From the NCBI GenBank assembly GCA_019454865.1, contig JACFNJ010000009.1, positions 1 to 24,346 of the forward strand: a stretch of DNA of 24,346 bases, read 5' to 3'. The position numbers and the translations under genes were made by a program. The first letter of the stretch is position 1, and each line of letters begins with the position of its first letter. This DNA is from Bacteroidia bacterium (GTDB lineage: Bacteria; Bacteroidota; Bacteroidia; UKL13-3). A model generated the notes under the pieces. That model did no database searches. It saw only the letters and a program-made list of their open reading frames with translations, and was not told the DNA's origin. This document shows positions 1-7,492 of this stretch, in pieces.

Positions 1-635
1 TGATACCTAAAATTTATTAACAGATTTACACCTATTGGAATTAAACTAACACATAGCAGCAAACTTTTCTTAATGTTACGAAACACAAAAAATTCACTAA
101 GCAATAAACCCAACACTAAAAATACACCTGCATATCGAGTAAGACAGGCTAACGAAAAAAACAAGATATAAAGTAAAGTAGTAGCAGTGTTTTGTATATT
201 TTTAGTGAAATTAAAAATTGCTAATACAATTAGTAAAATAAATAACGACTCACTCCAAACCATAAGAAACAACTTGAAAAATGGAGGAAAGAGAAAAATA
301 CTTAACAACAAAATTTTTGAATACTTGCCAGACAAATGCTTTTGTACAAAATAAAAACTCAAGCAGCCAATAATACATTGAAAGAGAAAAATACTCGTAT
401 TTATATTAATCGGAATAAAATTAAGTAACCCAATTAAAGCAGGATAAAGAATAGGCCAATTAGTCATGTATGAATTATCGTATAAAATAAACCCATTACC
501 CGCAGAAAAGTTGTATGCAGCTGATAAGTATGCAACGGAATCCGGACTAATACCCATACCCCATTTTATTACCGGGTATGCTGCTATTAACATACACAAT
601 ACCAATACTGCTGTATTTCGTGTTGATGCTTTCAA
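1..635 (-). CDS. Glycosyltransferase-like multi-pass membrane protein, C-terminus outside window
   Basis: A minus-strand frame stays open from an in-frame stop just upstream of 635 to the left edge, so only the N-terminal ~210 residues are visible. The protein is strongly hydrophobic with several predicted membrane helices. After the first helix comes a loop reading SPDSVAYLSAAYNF then GNGF, then WPILYPALIG; later come ESLFILLIVLAI and ACLTRYAGVFLVLG. This layout (acidic loop after helix 1, then WPxxYP) resembles ArnT/PMT-like lipid-linked glycosyltransferases (GT39/GT83-type) that move sugars to acceptors outside the inner membrane. The start is uncertain: TTG at 635 gives a Lys/Arg-rich N-terminus before a full first helix, while the first ATG is at 593. 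It is divergent from the gene at 841. The family call is from pattern memory only. Confidence 0.6.
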   Translation of the reverse strand, partial: MKASTRNTAVLVLCMLIAAYPVIKWGMGISPDSVAYLSAAYNFSAGNGFILYDNSYMTNWPILYPALIGLLNFIPININTSIFLFQCIIGCLSFYFVQKHLSGKYSKILLLSIFLFPPFFKLFLMVWSESLFILLIVLAIFNFTKNIQNTATTLLYILFFSLACLTRYAGVFLVLGLLLSEFFVFRNIKKSLLLCVSLIPIGVNLLINFRY

Positions 636-840
636 ATAATTAAAATATGCTGCAAGTTATGAAACGAAACTGAATTGCTAATTTTAAAAAACCGAATAGC
701 AGGAAAGTTTAAAATTAATTACACTTCAATCATTTGCAACCTACATATTTTATAGCTTTTGCGGTATATTAATTTCGTGCAAAAAATCAGCCGATTTATA
801 CTAATATTGCGCATTAAAAATTACATTAACCAATAAATTT

Positions 841-2406
841 ATGGGCAATACAACAAGTAAAGCACAAGATAAAAGGGAATTGCTTCAACAAAAAAGAGAT
901 GAGTCCATGTTAGGTGGAGGGCAAGCACGAATTGACTCACAACATAAAAAAGGAAAACTTACTGCACGCGAACGAATATATTTTTTATTAGACGAAGGTT
1001 CGTTTGAAGAGATAGGAGCTTTTGTAACGCATCGCAGCAAAGATTTCGGAATGGAAAAACAACAATTTTTAGGGGATGGTGTTGTTACCGGATATGGAAC
1101 AATAGAAGGAAAATTAGTATATGTTTTTTCTCAAGACTTTACAGTATTTGGAGGTTCATTAAGCGAAACACATGCAGAAAAAATATGCAAACTGATGGAC
1201 TTGGCTATGAAATCAGGAGCACCGGTTATTGGATTAAATGATTCAGGAGGAGCACGCATACAAGAAGGCGTTGTTTCATTAGGCGGTTATGCAGATATTT
1301 TTTATCGGAATACCTTAGCAAGTGGAGTGGTACCGCAAATTTCAGCCATTATGGGACCATGTGCTGGCGGTGCGGTGTATAGTCCGGCTATTACAGATTT
1401 TATTTACATGGTAGAAAACACTTCGTACATGTTTGTTACCGGACCCAATGTGGTTAAAACCGTAACACACGAGGAAGTAACTTCAGAAGAATTAGGAGGA
1501 GCATCCGTACATTCTGCCAAAAGTGGAGTAGCACATTTTACAGCAGCAAATGAAATTGACTGCATTCAACAAATTAGAAAACTATTAAGTTACATACCGA
1601 GCAATTGTGAAGAAAAAACGGCATTGTATGCCTACGATACAAACAGCAATGAGTTAAGGGAAGAACTAAAAACAATAGTTCCTGAAAATCCTAACCAGCC
1701 TTATGATATGCGCGAAGTAATTGAGCAAGTAGCTGACGAGGGTTCGTTTTATGAAGTTCATAAAAACTATGCTGAAAATATTGTTGTAGGTTTTGCTCGC
1801 ATTGGTGGCAGAAGCATAGGAATAATAGGCAATCAACCTTCGCAATTAGCAGGATGCTTAGACATACATGCTTCACAAAAAGGTGCTCGATTTGTTCGCT
1901 TTTGTGATTCATTTAATATTCCATTATTGGTATTTGAAGATGTACCGGGTTTTTTACCGGGAACCGACCAAGAGTGGAATGCCATTATAACTAATGGGGC
2001 TAAATTGCTATATGCATTTTGTGAAGCAACAGTACCACGCGTTACGGTTATTACACGTAAAGCTTACGGAGGAGCTTATGATGTAATGAACAGCAAACAT
2101 ATTGGGTGTGATATAAACTATGCCTGGCCTACTGCTGAAATTGCCGTAATGGGTGCTAAAGGTGCTGCTGAAATTATTTTCAAAAAAGATATTGATGCCG
2201 CTGCTGACCACAATGCTGAACTTGCCAAAAAAGAAAAAGAATATGGAGATATTTTTGCTAACCCATATCGTGCTGCTGAAAGAGGATTTATTGATGAAGT
2301 AATATTTCCGGAAGAAACACGTTTGAAACTGATAAAAGCATTTAAAATGCTTGAAAATAAAGTTGCCAACTTACCTCGTAAAAAACATGGAAACATCCCG
2401 TTATAA
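841..2406 (+). CDS. pccB: Acyl-CoA (propionyl-CoA type) carboxylase, carboxyltransferase beta subunit
   Basis: 521 residues, the usual length for the biotin-dependent carboxyltransferase subunit that moves the carboxyl group from carboxybiotin to an acyl-CoA in the cytoplasm. Both crotonase-like halves are present. The N-half has the GGARIQEG oxyanion-hole region (from residue ~136) and MGPCAGGAVYSPA. The C-half has VPGFLPGTDQE and KAYGGAYDVM. As I recall, the Asp in GGAYDVM (residue ~414) is the acyl-specificity position of PccB and favours propionyl-CoA over longer acyl chains; AccD-type enzymes carry Ile or Cys there. Na+-pumping methylmalonyl-CoA decarboxylase alpha (mmdA) is closely related and cannot be excluded. 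No biotin carboxylase or biotin-carrier gene is in the window. The MuiA-family gene starts inside its last 20 bases, so the two are probably co-transcribed and coupled. I see no exact TAnnTTTG box in 636-840. Confidence 0.93.
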   Translation: MGNTTSKAQDKRELLQQKRDESMLGGGQARIDSQHKKGKLTARERIYFLLDEGSFEEIGAFVTHRSKDFGMEKQQFLGDGVVTGYGTIEGKLVYVFSQDFTVFGGSLSETHAEKICKLMDLAMKSGAPVIGLNDSGGARIQEGVVSLGGYADIFYRNTLASGVVPQISAIMGPCAGGAVYSPAITDFIYMVENTSYMFVTGPNVVKTVTHEEVTSEELGGASVHSAKSGVAHFTAANEIDCIQQIRKLLSYIPSNCEEKTALYAYDTNSNELREELKTIVPENPNQPYDMREVIEQVADEGSFYEVHKNYAENIVVGFARIGGRSIGIIGNQPSQLAGCLDIHASQKGARFVRFCDSFNIPLLVFEDVPGFLPGTDQEWNAIITNGAKLLYAFCEATVPRVTVITRKAYGGAYDVMNSKHIGCDINYAWPTAEIAVMGAKGAAEIIFKKDIDAAADHNAELAKKEKEYGDIFANPYRAAERGFIDEVIFPEETRLKLIKAFKMLENKVANLPRKKHGNIPL

Positions 2407-4027
2407 TTCAAAATTGAATTTAAAAAACCTTGTATTTAGTTTAATTTTAATCGTCTTTGCTGGAGTAACATCAGCATCGGCCGTTGAAAACGAACAATAC
2501 ATTCCTTCAATGGTAAAAAGTGTAACTGTATTTGTTAATCAAGCACAGGTAACACGAATAGGGAAAACAGCTATTCAACCCGGAACTACTAATTTAATTT
2601 TCAATCAGATTTCACCTTACATTAACATAAATAGCTTACAAGTAAAAACGGAAAGTAATGTTACTTTAATGTCAGTTACTTCCAGAAATAATTATTTACA
2701 AAACAATCAAAAACCAACATTTGTTTTGGAACTTGAGGACACCTTAGAACGTATTAATTTTCAAATTTATTCAAACAAAATTCGTAAAGATGCGCTGCAA
2801 TTAGAAAAAGAAGTATTATTAGCAAATAAGCAAATTGGCGGAAGTAATTCAGGTGTTAAGATTGAAGATTTAGAAGATGCATTAACGCTGTATAGAAAAC
2901 GAAGTCAAGAGATAGGTGAAGAAGTTTATAAAATTGATTTAACAGTTAAAAAACTACAAGTATTACAAAGTAAGTTTCAATCTCAGTTGAATGAATACAA
3001 TCAAAACAGAGAACGTTATATGGAGATTGTTGTAACTATCAAGTCATCAAATTATATTCCTCAAACAGCAGTTGAGTTATCCTATCTTGTAGATAATGTA
3101 AGCTGGACTCCTTTTTATGATATTCGTATAAAAGATACCAAAAGTAAATTACAGCTAATAACTAAAGCTAATATTTTTCAACAAACAGGTGAAGACTGGA
3201 GTAATGTTTCATTAACACTTAGTACTGCAAACCCAACTGTTGGCGGTAATCTTCCGGAGTTATATCCTGCATATTTAACCTATTATACTCCGGTAATGCA
3301 TGCTCCTGCCGAAAGAATATCAATACGCGGAGCCAGAATGATGAAGCAAAAAGAGAATAGTGAAGGCGATGCTGCTGAACCCTTAATGTATGCATCAGGT
3401 ATTGCAGAAACAAAACAAGGTGTAGCAAACATTGAATTTATAGTAAACACACCTTATTCCATACCAAGTGATAACAAACCAAGTCAGGTAGATTTGGTAA
3501 CTACGGAATTGGATGCAATTTACGCATACAATGTAGTACCTAAATTGGATAACGATGTATTTGTTACTGCAAAAGTAGCAGGAAGTGATTTGATAAATCA
3601 AATTAATGGTGAAGCTAATGTTTACTTTGATGGTACGTTTACTGGAAAATCATATATCAATGGTACTACTAATGATACATTAGTTTTAACCTTAGGAAGG
3701 GATAAGCGAATACAAGTAAAACGTACAAAACTGAAAGAGTTAAGTAGTAAGAGTTTTTTTGGCAGTACAAAAAAAGAAGCAAGCACATGGGAGATTTCAG
3801 TACGCAATACACGTAAAGAAGCAATTGCATTAACAATTGAAGACCAAATACCGGTAAGCAACGACAAAGAAATTGAAGTAAACACAACAGATTTAGGCAA
3901 CGCTGCATATAATGCTACTACAGGAAAATTAACCTGGACATTAACTTTAGAACCTGAAAAAACACAAACAGTAAAATTTAGTTTTGAGGTAAAATATCCA
4001 AAAGATAAAATTATTACTCCGTATTAA
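2387..4027 (+). CDS. DUF4139 / mucoidy-inhibitor MuiA-family secreted protein
   Basis: 546 residues from the ATG at 2387. This start is preferred over TTG at 2351 because it puts a signal peptide at the N-terminus: a basic stretch, a hydrophobic core (NLVFSLILIVFAGV), and a likely cleavage after Ala ~32. A DUF4140-type N-terminal domain follows (~43-105, SVTVFVNQAQVTR). Then comes a charged, probably coiled-coil segment (~112-212) and a long DUF4139 beta-rich domain (~225-546) with the typical LSYLVDNVSWTPFYDIR and VSLTLSTANP. The family is named after a Rhizobium gene that suppresses mucoidy when overexpressed; its biochemical role is unknown, and a periplasmic or cell-surface role is inferred from the signal peptide. 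The start overlaps the preceding carboxylase gene by 20 bases, which points to translational coupling although no functional link is obvious. Confidence is high for the family and low for function. Confidence 0.85.
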   Translation: METSRYNSKLNLKNLVFSLILIVFAGVTSASAVENEQYIPSMVKSVTVFVNQAQVTRIGKTAIQPGTTNLIFNQISPYININSLQVKTESNVTLMSVTSRNNYLQNNQKPTFVLELEDTLERINFQIYSNKIRKDALQLEKEVLLANKQIGGSNSGVKIEDLEDALTLYRKRSQEIGEEVYKIDLTVKKLQVLQSKFQSQLNEYNQNRERYMEIVVTIKSSNYIPQTAVELSYLVDNVSWTPFYDIRIKDTKSKLQLITKANIFQQTGEDWSNVSLTLSTANPTVGGNLPELYPAYLTYYTPVMHAPAERISIRGARMMKQKENSEGDAAEPLMYASGIAETKQGVANIEFIVNTPYSIPSDNKPSQVDLVTTELDAIYAYNVVPKLDNDVFVTAKVAGSDLINQINGEANVYFDGTFTGKSYINGTTNDTLVLTLGRDKRIQVKRTKLKELSSKSFFGSTKKEASTWEISVRNTRKEAIALTIEDQIPVSNDKEIEVNTTDLGNAAYNATTGKLTWTLTLEPEKTQTVKFSFEVKYPKDKIITPY

Positions 4028-4059
4028 GCGGGTTTTAAAACACGTACTAAATTTTTCGG

Positions 4060-4089
4060 TTGATACATTGCTTGGGTTTTGTATTTTTG
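4060..4089 (+). promoter_or_regulatory. Bacteroidota-type promoter for GH3-dxr
   Basis: TTG at 4060-4062 is followed, after exactly 19 bases, by TATTTTTG at 4082-4089. This matches the Bacteroidota primary-sigma consensus (TTG, ~19-21 bases, TAnnTTTG). The box ends only 8 bases before the GH3 start codon, so a normal transcription start would give a leader of only a few bases. Not experimentally shown here. Confidence 0.6.
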
Positions 4090-4097
4090 GATAGTGT

Positions 4098-5606
4098 ATG
4101 GGAGTTAAATCGTTTTTAGCAAAATTACTTGCAAGTTACATTACAGGGCAAGTAAAAAAAGAAGCAGCAAATGCAATTGCAGATCAAGAAAAATGGTTTA
4201 CACAATTAATGAAAGTAGTTGCCAAAACAAAATTTGGCAAAGACCATAAACTTACACAAAACACCACTTATACTGAATTTAAAAACCAAGTTCCGATAAG
4301 AGATTACGAAGGATTAAAATCCTACTTTGATGCAATGGTTGAAGGTAAACCGGATGTGTGCTGGAAAGGTAAACCAATATATTTTGCCAAAACAAGTGGT
4401 ACAACATCCGGTGTAAAATATATTCCAATTTCAAAAGAATCTATACAGTTTCATATCAACTCTGCACGAAATGCATTGTTATGCTATATAGCCGAAACCG
4501 GCAATTCCGATTTTGTTGAAGGGAAATTAATCTTTCTTTCAGGCAGCCCAACATTAGATATTGTAAACGGAATTCAAACGGGTAGATTAAGTGGAATTGT
4601 AAATCATCATGTGCCACAATATTTGCGCAAAAACCAAATGCCATCATACACCACTAATTGCATTGAGGATTGGGAAAAAAAAGTAGATACGATAGTAAAT
4701 GAAACAATAGATAAAAACATGACTTTAATAAGTGGTATTCCACCTTGGGTACAGATGTATTTTGACAAACTGAGTGAGAAGCGAAATGGCAAACCAATAA
4801 AAGACATATTCCCCAACTTTAATTTGTTTGTGTATGGAGGAGTAAATTTTGAACCTTACAGAGCAAAAATAGAACAAAGCATAGGAAAGAAAATTGATAC
4901 AATTGAAACCTACCCGGCAAGCGAAGGTTTTTTTGCATACCAGGATTCACAATCAGAAACAGGACTTTTATTACTAACCAATAACGGAATATTTTATGAA
5001 TTTATTCCTGTTGCTGAATATTACCAAGAAAACCCCAAACGAATAAGCCTAAGTGAAGTACAACTAAACACAAACTATGTACTTATACTTAATACCAATG
5101 CAGGCTTGTTTGGATATAATATTGGCGATACTATAAAGTTTACATCAATAAAGCCATACCGAATTGTAGTAACCGGCAGAGTTAAACATTTTATATCTGC
5201 ATTTGGTGAGCATGTAATTGGCGAAGAAGTTGAATTTGCATTGTTACAAACTGCTAAAAAGTATGCAATAGAAATTACTGAATTTACAGTTGCACCACAG
5301 GTTACACCAAGCAATGGCGAATTGCCATACCACGAATGGTTAATTGAGTTTGAAAACGAACCAAACAACTTAAAGCAATTTGCATCTGAAGTTGATGAAG
5401 CATTGCAACAAAAAAATATTTATTACAAAGATTTAATTGAAGGCAATATTTTACAACCACTAAAAATAACATCATTAGTAAAAAACACTTTTATAAATTA
5501 CATGAAAGCGGAAGGAAAATTAGGTGGTCAAAACAAAGTTCCACGCCTAAGCAACGACAGAAAAATAGCAGAAGGATTATTAACATTATCAACAAATGAC
5601 CATTAA
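4098..5606 (+). CDS. GH3 auxin-responsive promoter family protein (adenylate-forming acyl-acid-amido synthetase-like)
   Basis: 502 residues, matching bacterial GH3 proteins. GH3 enzymes belong to the ANL (acyl/adenylating) superfamily; in plants they activate jasmonate, auxin or benzoates as acyl-AMP and conjugate them to amino acids. The ATP-binding signatures are visible: FAKTSGTTSGVKYIP (residues ~97-110), YPASEG (~272-277, the Glu-containing adenylate motif), GYNIGDTIKF (~339-348), and TGRVKHFISAFGEHV (~359-373), the hinge into the C-terminal lid. Substrates of bacterial GH3 proteins are mostly unknown, so no reaction is assigned. It has its own promoter just upstream and its last 11 bases overlap the dxr start codon region, so the two proteins are probably made from one transcript. 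The start MGVKSFLAKL is typical of the family. Confidence 0.9.
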   Translation: MGVKSFLAKLLASYITGQVKKEAANAIADQEKWFTQLMKVVAKTKFGKDHKLTQNTTYTEFKNQVPIRDYEGLKSYFDAMVEGKPDVCWKGKPIYFAKTSGTTSGVKYIPISKESIQFHINSARNALLCYIAETGNSDFVEGKLIFLSGSPTLDIVNGIQTGRLSGIVNHHVPQYLRKNQMPSYTTNCIEDWEKKVDTIVNETIDKNMTLISGIPPWVQMYFDKLSEKRNGKPIKDIFPNFNLFVYGGVNFEPYRAKIEQSIGKKIDTIETYPASEGFFAYQDSQSETGLLLLTNNGIFYEFIPVAEYYQENPKRISLSEVQLNTNYVLILNTNAGLFGYNIGDTIKFTSIKPYRIVVTGRVKHFISAFGEHVIGEEVEFALLQTAKKYAIEITEFTVAPQVTPSNGELPYHEWLIEFENEPNNLKQFASEVDEALQQKNIYYKDLIEGNILQPLKITSLVKNTFINYMKAEGKLGGQNKVPRLSNDRKIAEGLLTLSTNDH

Positions 5607-6753
5607 AAAAAAGATAGCAATTTTAGGTAGTACAGGCTCAATTGGCACCCAGGCTTTAGAGATTGCACGTACCCAAAAAGATAAAATAGAAGTAGAAGTA
5701 TTAACAGCAAATACCAATGCCGAATTATTAATAGCACAAGCAAAAGAATTTAACCCAAACCATGTAGTAATTGCCGATACAAGCAAATACTTACAAGTAA
5801 AAGAAGCTTTGGCTTCGGAGGATATTAAAGTTTTTGCAGGAAATAATTCCATTGCAGAAATAATGGAAATTACATCGGCTGATACTGTACTTACTGCAAT
5901 GGTTGGATATAGCGGATTACTTCCAACTATTAAAGCAATTGAAAATAAAAAACGTATAGCATTAGCAAATAAAGAAACATTAGTGGTTGCCGGAGAATTA
6001 ATTACTAAACTTTGCTCGACACACCAGGTAAATATTATTCCGGTTGATTCAGAACATTCTGCTATTTTTCAATGCTTGGTAGGAGAAGATTTAAATACTA
6101 TTGAGAAGATAATTCTTACTGCAAGCGGTGGACCATTTAGAGGAAAAAAACTAGATGAATTAGCTAATGTAACTAAAGCACAAGCATTAAAACATCCGAA
6201 TTGGAGCATGGGTGCAAAAATCACAATTGATTCAGCAACTTTAATGAATAAAGGATTAGAAGTAATTGAAGCAAAGTGGTTATTTGGAGTTAAGGATACA
6301 CAAATAGAAGTTGTTATTCATCCACAAAGCATTATTCATAGCATGGTAGAATTTACAGATGGTAGCATAAAAGCACAAATGGGATTACCGGATATGAAAC
6401 TACCAATACATTATGCCTTCTTTTATCCGGAAAGAATTAAAACAGATTTCACTCGGATGAATTTCAAAAATTATTCAACATTAACTTTTGAAGAACCGGA
6501 TATGCAAACTTTTAGAAATTTAAAATTAGCCTACGAAGCAATGAACAAAGGCGGTAACATGGCGTGCATATTAAATGCCGCAAATGAAATTGCTGTTGAT
6601 GCCTTCTTAAAGGATAAAATTAATTTCTTAGGAATTATGAAACTAAATGAAAAATGCATGCAAAAGGTAAGCTTCATTGCCAAACCTACTTTGGAGGATT
6701 ATATTGAAACGGATATTGAAACCAGAAAAATTGCAAAAGACCTAATCGGGTAG
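5596..6753 (+). CDS. dxr: 1-deoxy-D-xylulose 5-phosphate reductoisomerase
   Basis: 385 residues, normal length. This cytoplasmic enzyme of the MEP (non-mevalonate) isoprenoid pathway isomerises and reduces DXP to 2-C-methyl-D-erythritol 4-phosphate with NADPH and a divalent metal. The dinucleotide-binding loop GSTGSIG is at residues 11-17 and ALANKETLV at 122-130. The metal ligands are D151 and E153 in PVDSEHSA, and E222 in DSATLMNKGLEVIEA; these correspond to the known Asp-Glu-Glu triad of the E. coli enzyme. The substrate loop HPNWSMG and the conserved HPQSIIHSMVEF are intact, so the enzyme looks functional. The start overlaps the GH3 gene by 11 bases. It ends one base before the convergent DUF486 gene, and no terminator hairpin is visible between them. 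Confidence 0.97.
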   Translation: MTIKKKIAILGSTGSIGTQALEIARTQKDKIEVEVLTANTNAELLIAQAKEFNPNHVVIADTSKYLQVKEALASEDIKVFAGNNSIAEIMEITSADTVLTAMVGYSGLLPTIKAIENKKRIALANKETLVVAGELITKLCSTHQVNIIPVDSEHSAIFQCLVGEDLNTIEKIILTASGGPFRGKKLDELANVTKAQALKHPNWSMGAKITIDSATLMNKGLEVIEAKWLFGVKDTQIEVVIHPQSIIHSMVEFTDGSIKAQMGLPDMKLPIHYAFFYPERIKTDFTRMNFKNYSTLTFEEPDMQTFRNLKLAYEAMNKGGNMACILNAANEIAVDAFLKDKINFLGIMKLNEKCMQKVSFIAKPTLEDYIETDIETRKIAKDLIG

Positions 6754-6754
6754 T

Positions 6755-7126
6755 TTACCATTTTTTAAAAATTACAAAAACTGCAAGTACTATTAAAGCA
6801 AAACCTAAAAGATGATTCCATTGCAGTGTTCCATCTTTAAAAACATAAATATTAACCAATACAAAAACAAAGATGCTTACTGCCTCTTGAATAGTTTTTA
6901 GCTCAAACAAACTAAAAGGACCACCGTGTGCATGATGACCAATTCTGTTAGCCGGCACTTGAAATGTGTATTCGAACAATGCAATAAACCAACTAACCAA
7001 AATAATACCTATTAATCCTGTGCTTTTAAGCCAATCTATTTTTTGAAATTGCAAATGCCCATACCAGGCAAAAGTCATAAACAAGTTGGATAAAATAAGT
7101 AGTGCGATAGTATAAATACCTTTCAT
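6755..7126 (-). CDS. DUF486 / DMT-like small membrane protein
   Basis: 123 residues, nearly all hydrophobic, with four predicted membrane helices: MKGIYTIALLILSNLFMTFAW, then TGLIGIILVSWFIALFEYTFQVPANRIGH, then QEAVSIFVFVLVNIYVF, then LLGFALIVLAVFVIFKKW. The segment EYTFQVPANRIGH and the GPFSLFELKTIQE loop are characteristic of the DUF486 (DMT-superfamily-like) proteins of about 110-125 residues. They sit in the inner membrane and have no established substrate. The gene is convergent with dxr, with a one-base gap between stop codons, and divergent from the small zinc-ribbon-like gene at 7235; the 108-bp spacer holds an inverted repeat. Confidence 0.85.
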   Translation of the reverse strand: MKGIYTIALLILSNLFMTFAWYGHLQFQKIDWLKSTGLIGIILVSWFIALFEYTFQVPANRIGHHAHGGPFSLFELKTIQEAVSIFVFVLVNIYVFKDGTLQWNHLLGFALIVLAVFVIFKKW

Positions 7127-7182
7127 AAAAAGTGTTTTCGTATTGGGCTAATTAAGTAATTTCTTTGATAAATTTTGTTATG

Positions 7183-7221
7183 TTATACTTAATTAAATCC
7201 ATTACATTTGATTAAGTATAA
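7183..7221. repeat. Perfect 11-bp inverted repeat, candidate operator
   Basis: TTATACTTAAT at 7183-7193 is the exact reverse complement of ATTAAGTATAA at 7211-7221, with a 17-base spacer (7194-7210). The spacer ends in TACATTTG, a -7-like box. A partial third copy, ATTAAGTA, lies at 7151-7158. The position between divergent genes suggests a regulator-binding site. A hairpin terminator is less likely because the arms are AT-only apart from one G/C pair, and no gene ends here. Confidence 0.45.
7203..7210 (+). promoter_or_regulatory. Candidate -7 box for the small zinc-ribbon-like gene
   Basis: TACATTTG matches TAnnTTTG and lies 24 bases before the ATG at 7235. The nearest TTG-type -33 element (7175-7177) is 25 bases upstream of it, wider than the usual ~19-21, so this is a moderate call. 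The box sits inside the 11-bp inverted repeat. Confidence 0.35.
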
Positions 7222-7234
7222 ATTTAAATAAATC

Positions 7235-7465
7235 ATGTCAAAAGTTTATTGCAAATGGTGTGGTAGCACCGCAGGAAGCATTTCAAGCCTTACATCGGGT
7301 TCGTGCAGCAAAAATCCTGAGGGAAAGAATCATGGATTATATGAAGGAAGTGAAAAGTCGAAATATTTATGTAAGTATTGCGGCAATTCGGGTTCCAGCA
7401 TTTCTTCACTTACATCGGGTTCGTGCAGCAAAAGTCCAAACAAAAGGCATCATCCGGCTCTTTAA
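7235..7465 (+). CDS. Small protein with two tandem CxxC/Cys zinc-ribbon-like units
   Basis: 76 residues made of two copies of a ~40-residue unit. Each unit has Tyr-x(0-1)-Cys-Lys-x-Cys-Gly, then SISSLTSGSCSK about ten residues later, then a His-containing tail (GKNHGLYEG; KRHHPAL). The Cys-x2-Cys, Cys and His in each unit are well placed for metal, probably zinc, but this is inferred. Similar short CxxCG...LTSGxC...H units occur in small hypothetical proteins of many bacteria, and I know of no function. At the DNA level the two units are offset by exactly 120 bases. The 25-base blocks 7289-7313 and 7409-7433 are identical, as are the 8-base blocks 7277-7284 and 7397-7404. This indicates a recent internal duplication. 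No signal peptide is visible, so it is probably cytoplasmic. Confidence 0.8.
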   Translation: MSKVYCKWCGSTAGSISSLTSGSCSKNPEGKNHGLYEGSEKSKYLCKYCGNSGSSISSLTSGSCSKSPNKRHHPAL

Positions 7466-7492
7466 TTAATTTGGCAGCAATAAAACCACTGA

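Noticed and set aside
1691..1912. Antisense open frames within the carboxylase gene (also 2008-2211 and 2118-2411)
   Set aside because: They are fully contained in a well-supported conserved gene and have no recognisable domains or start context.
7260..7469. Second open frame overlapping the small zinc-ribbon-like gene in another frame
   Set aside because: Its repeat is only the out-of-frame image of the 120-base duplication. The 7235 frame has the conserved Cys/His pattern and the promoter-like box.
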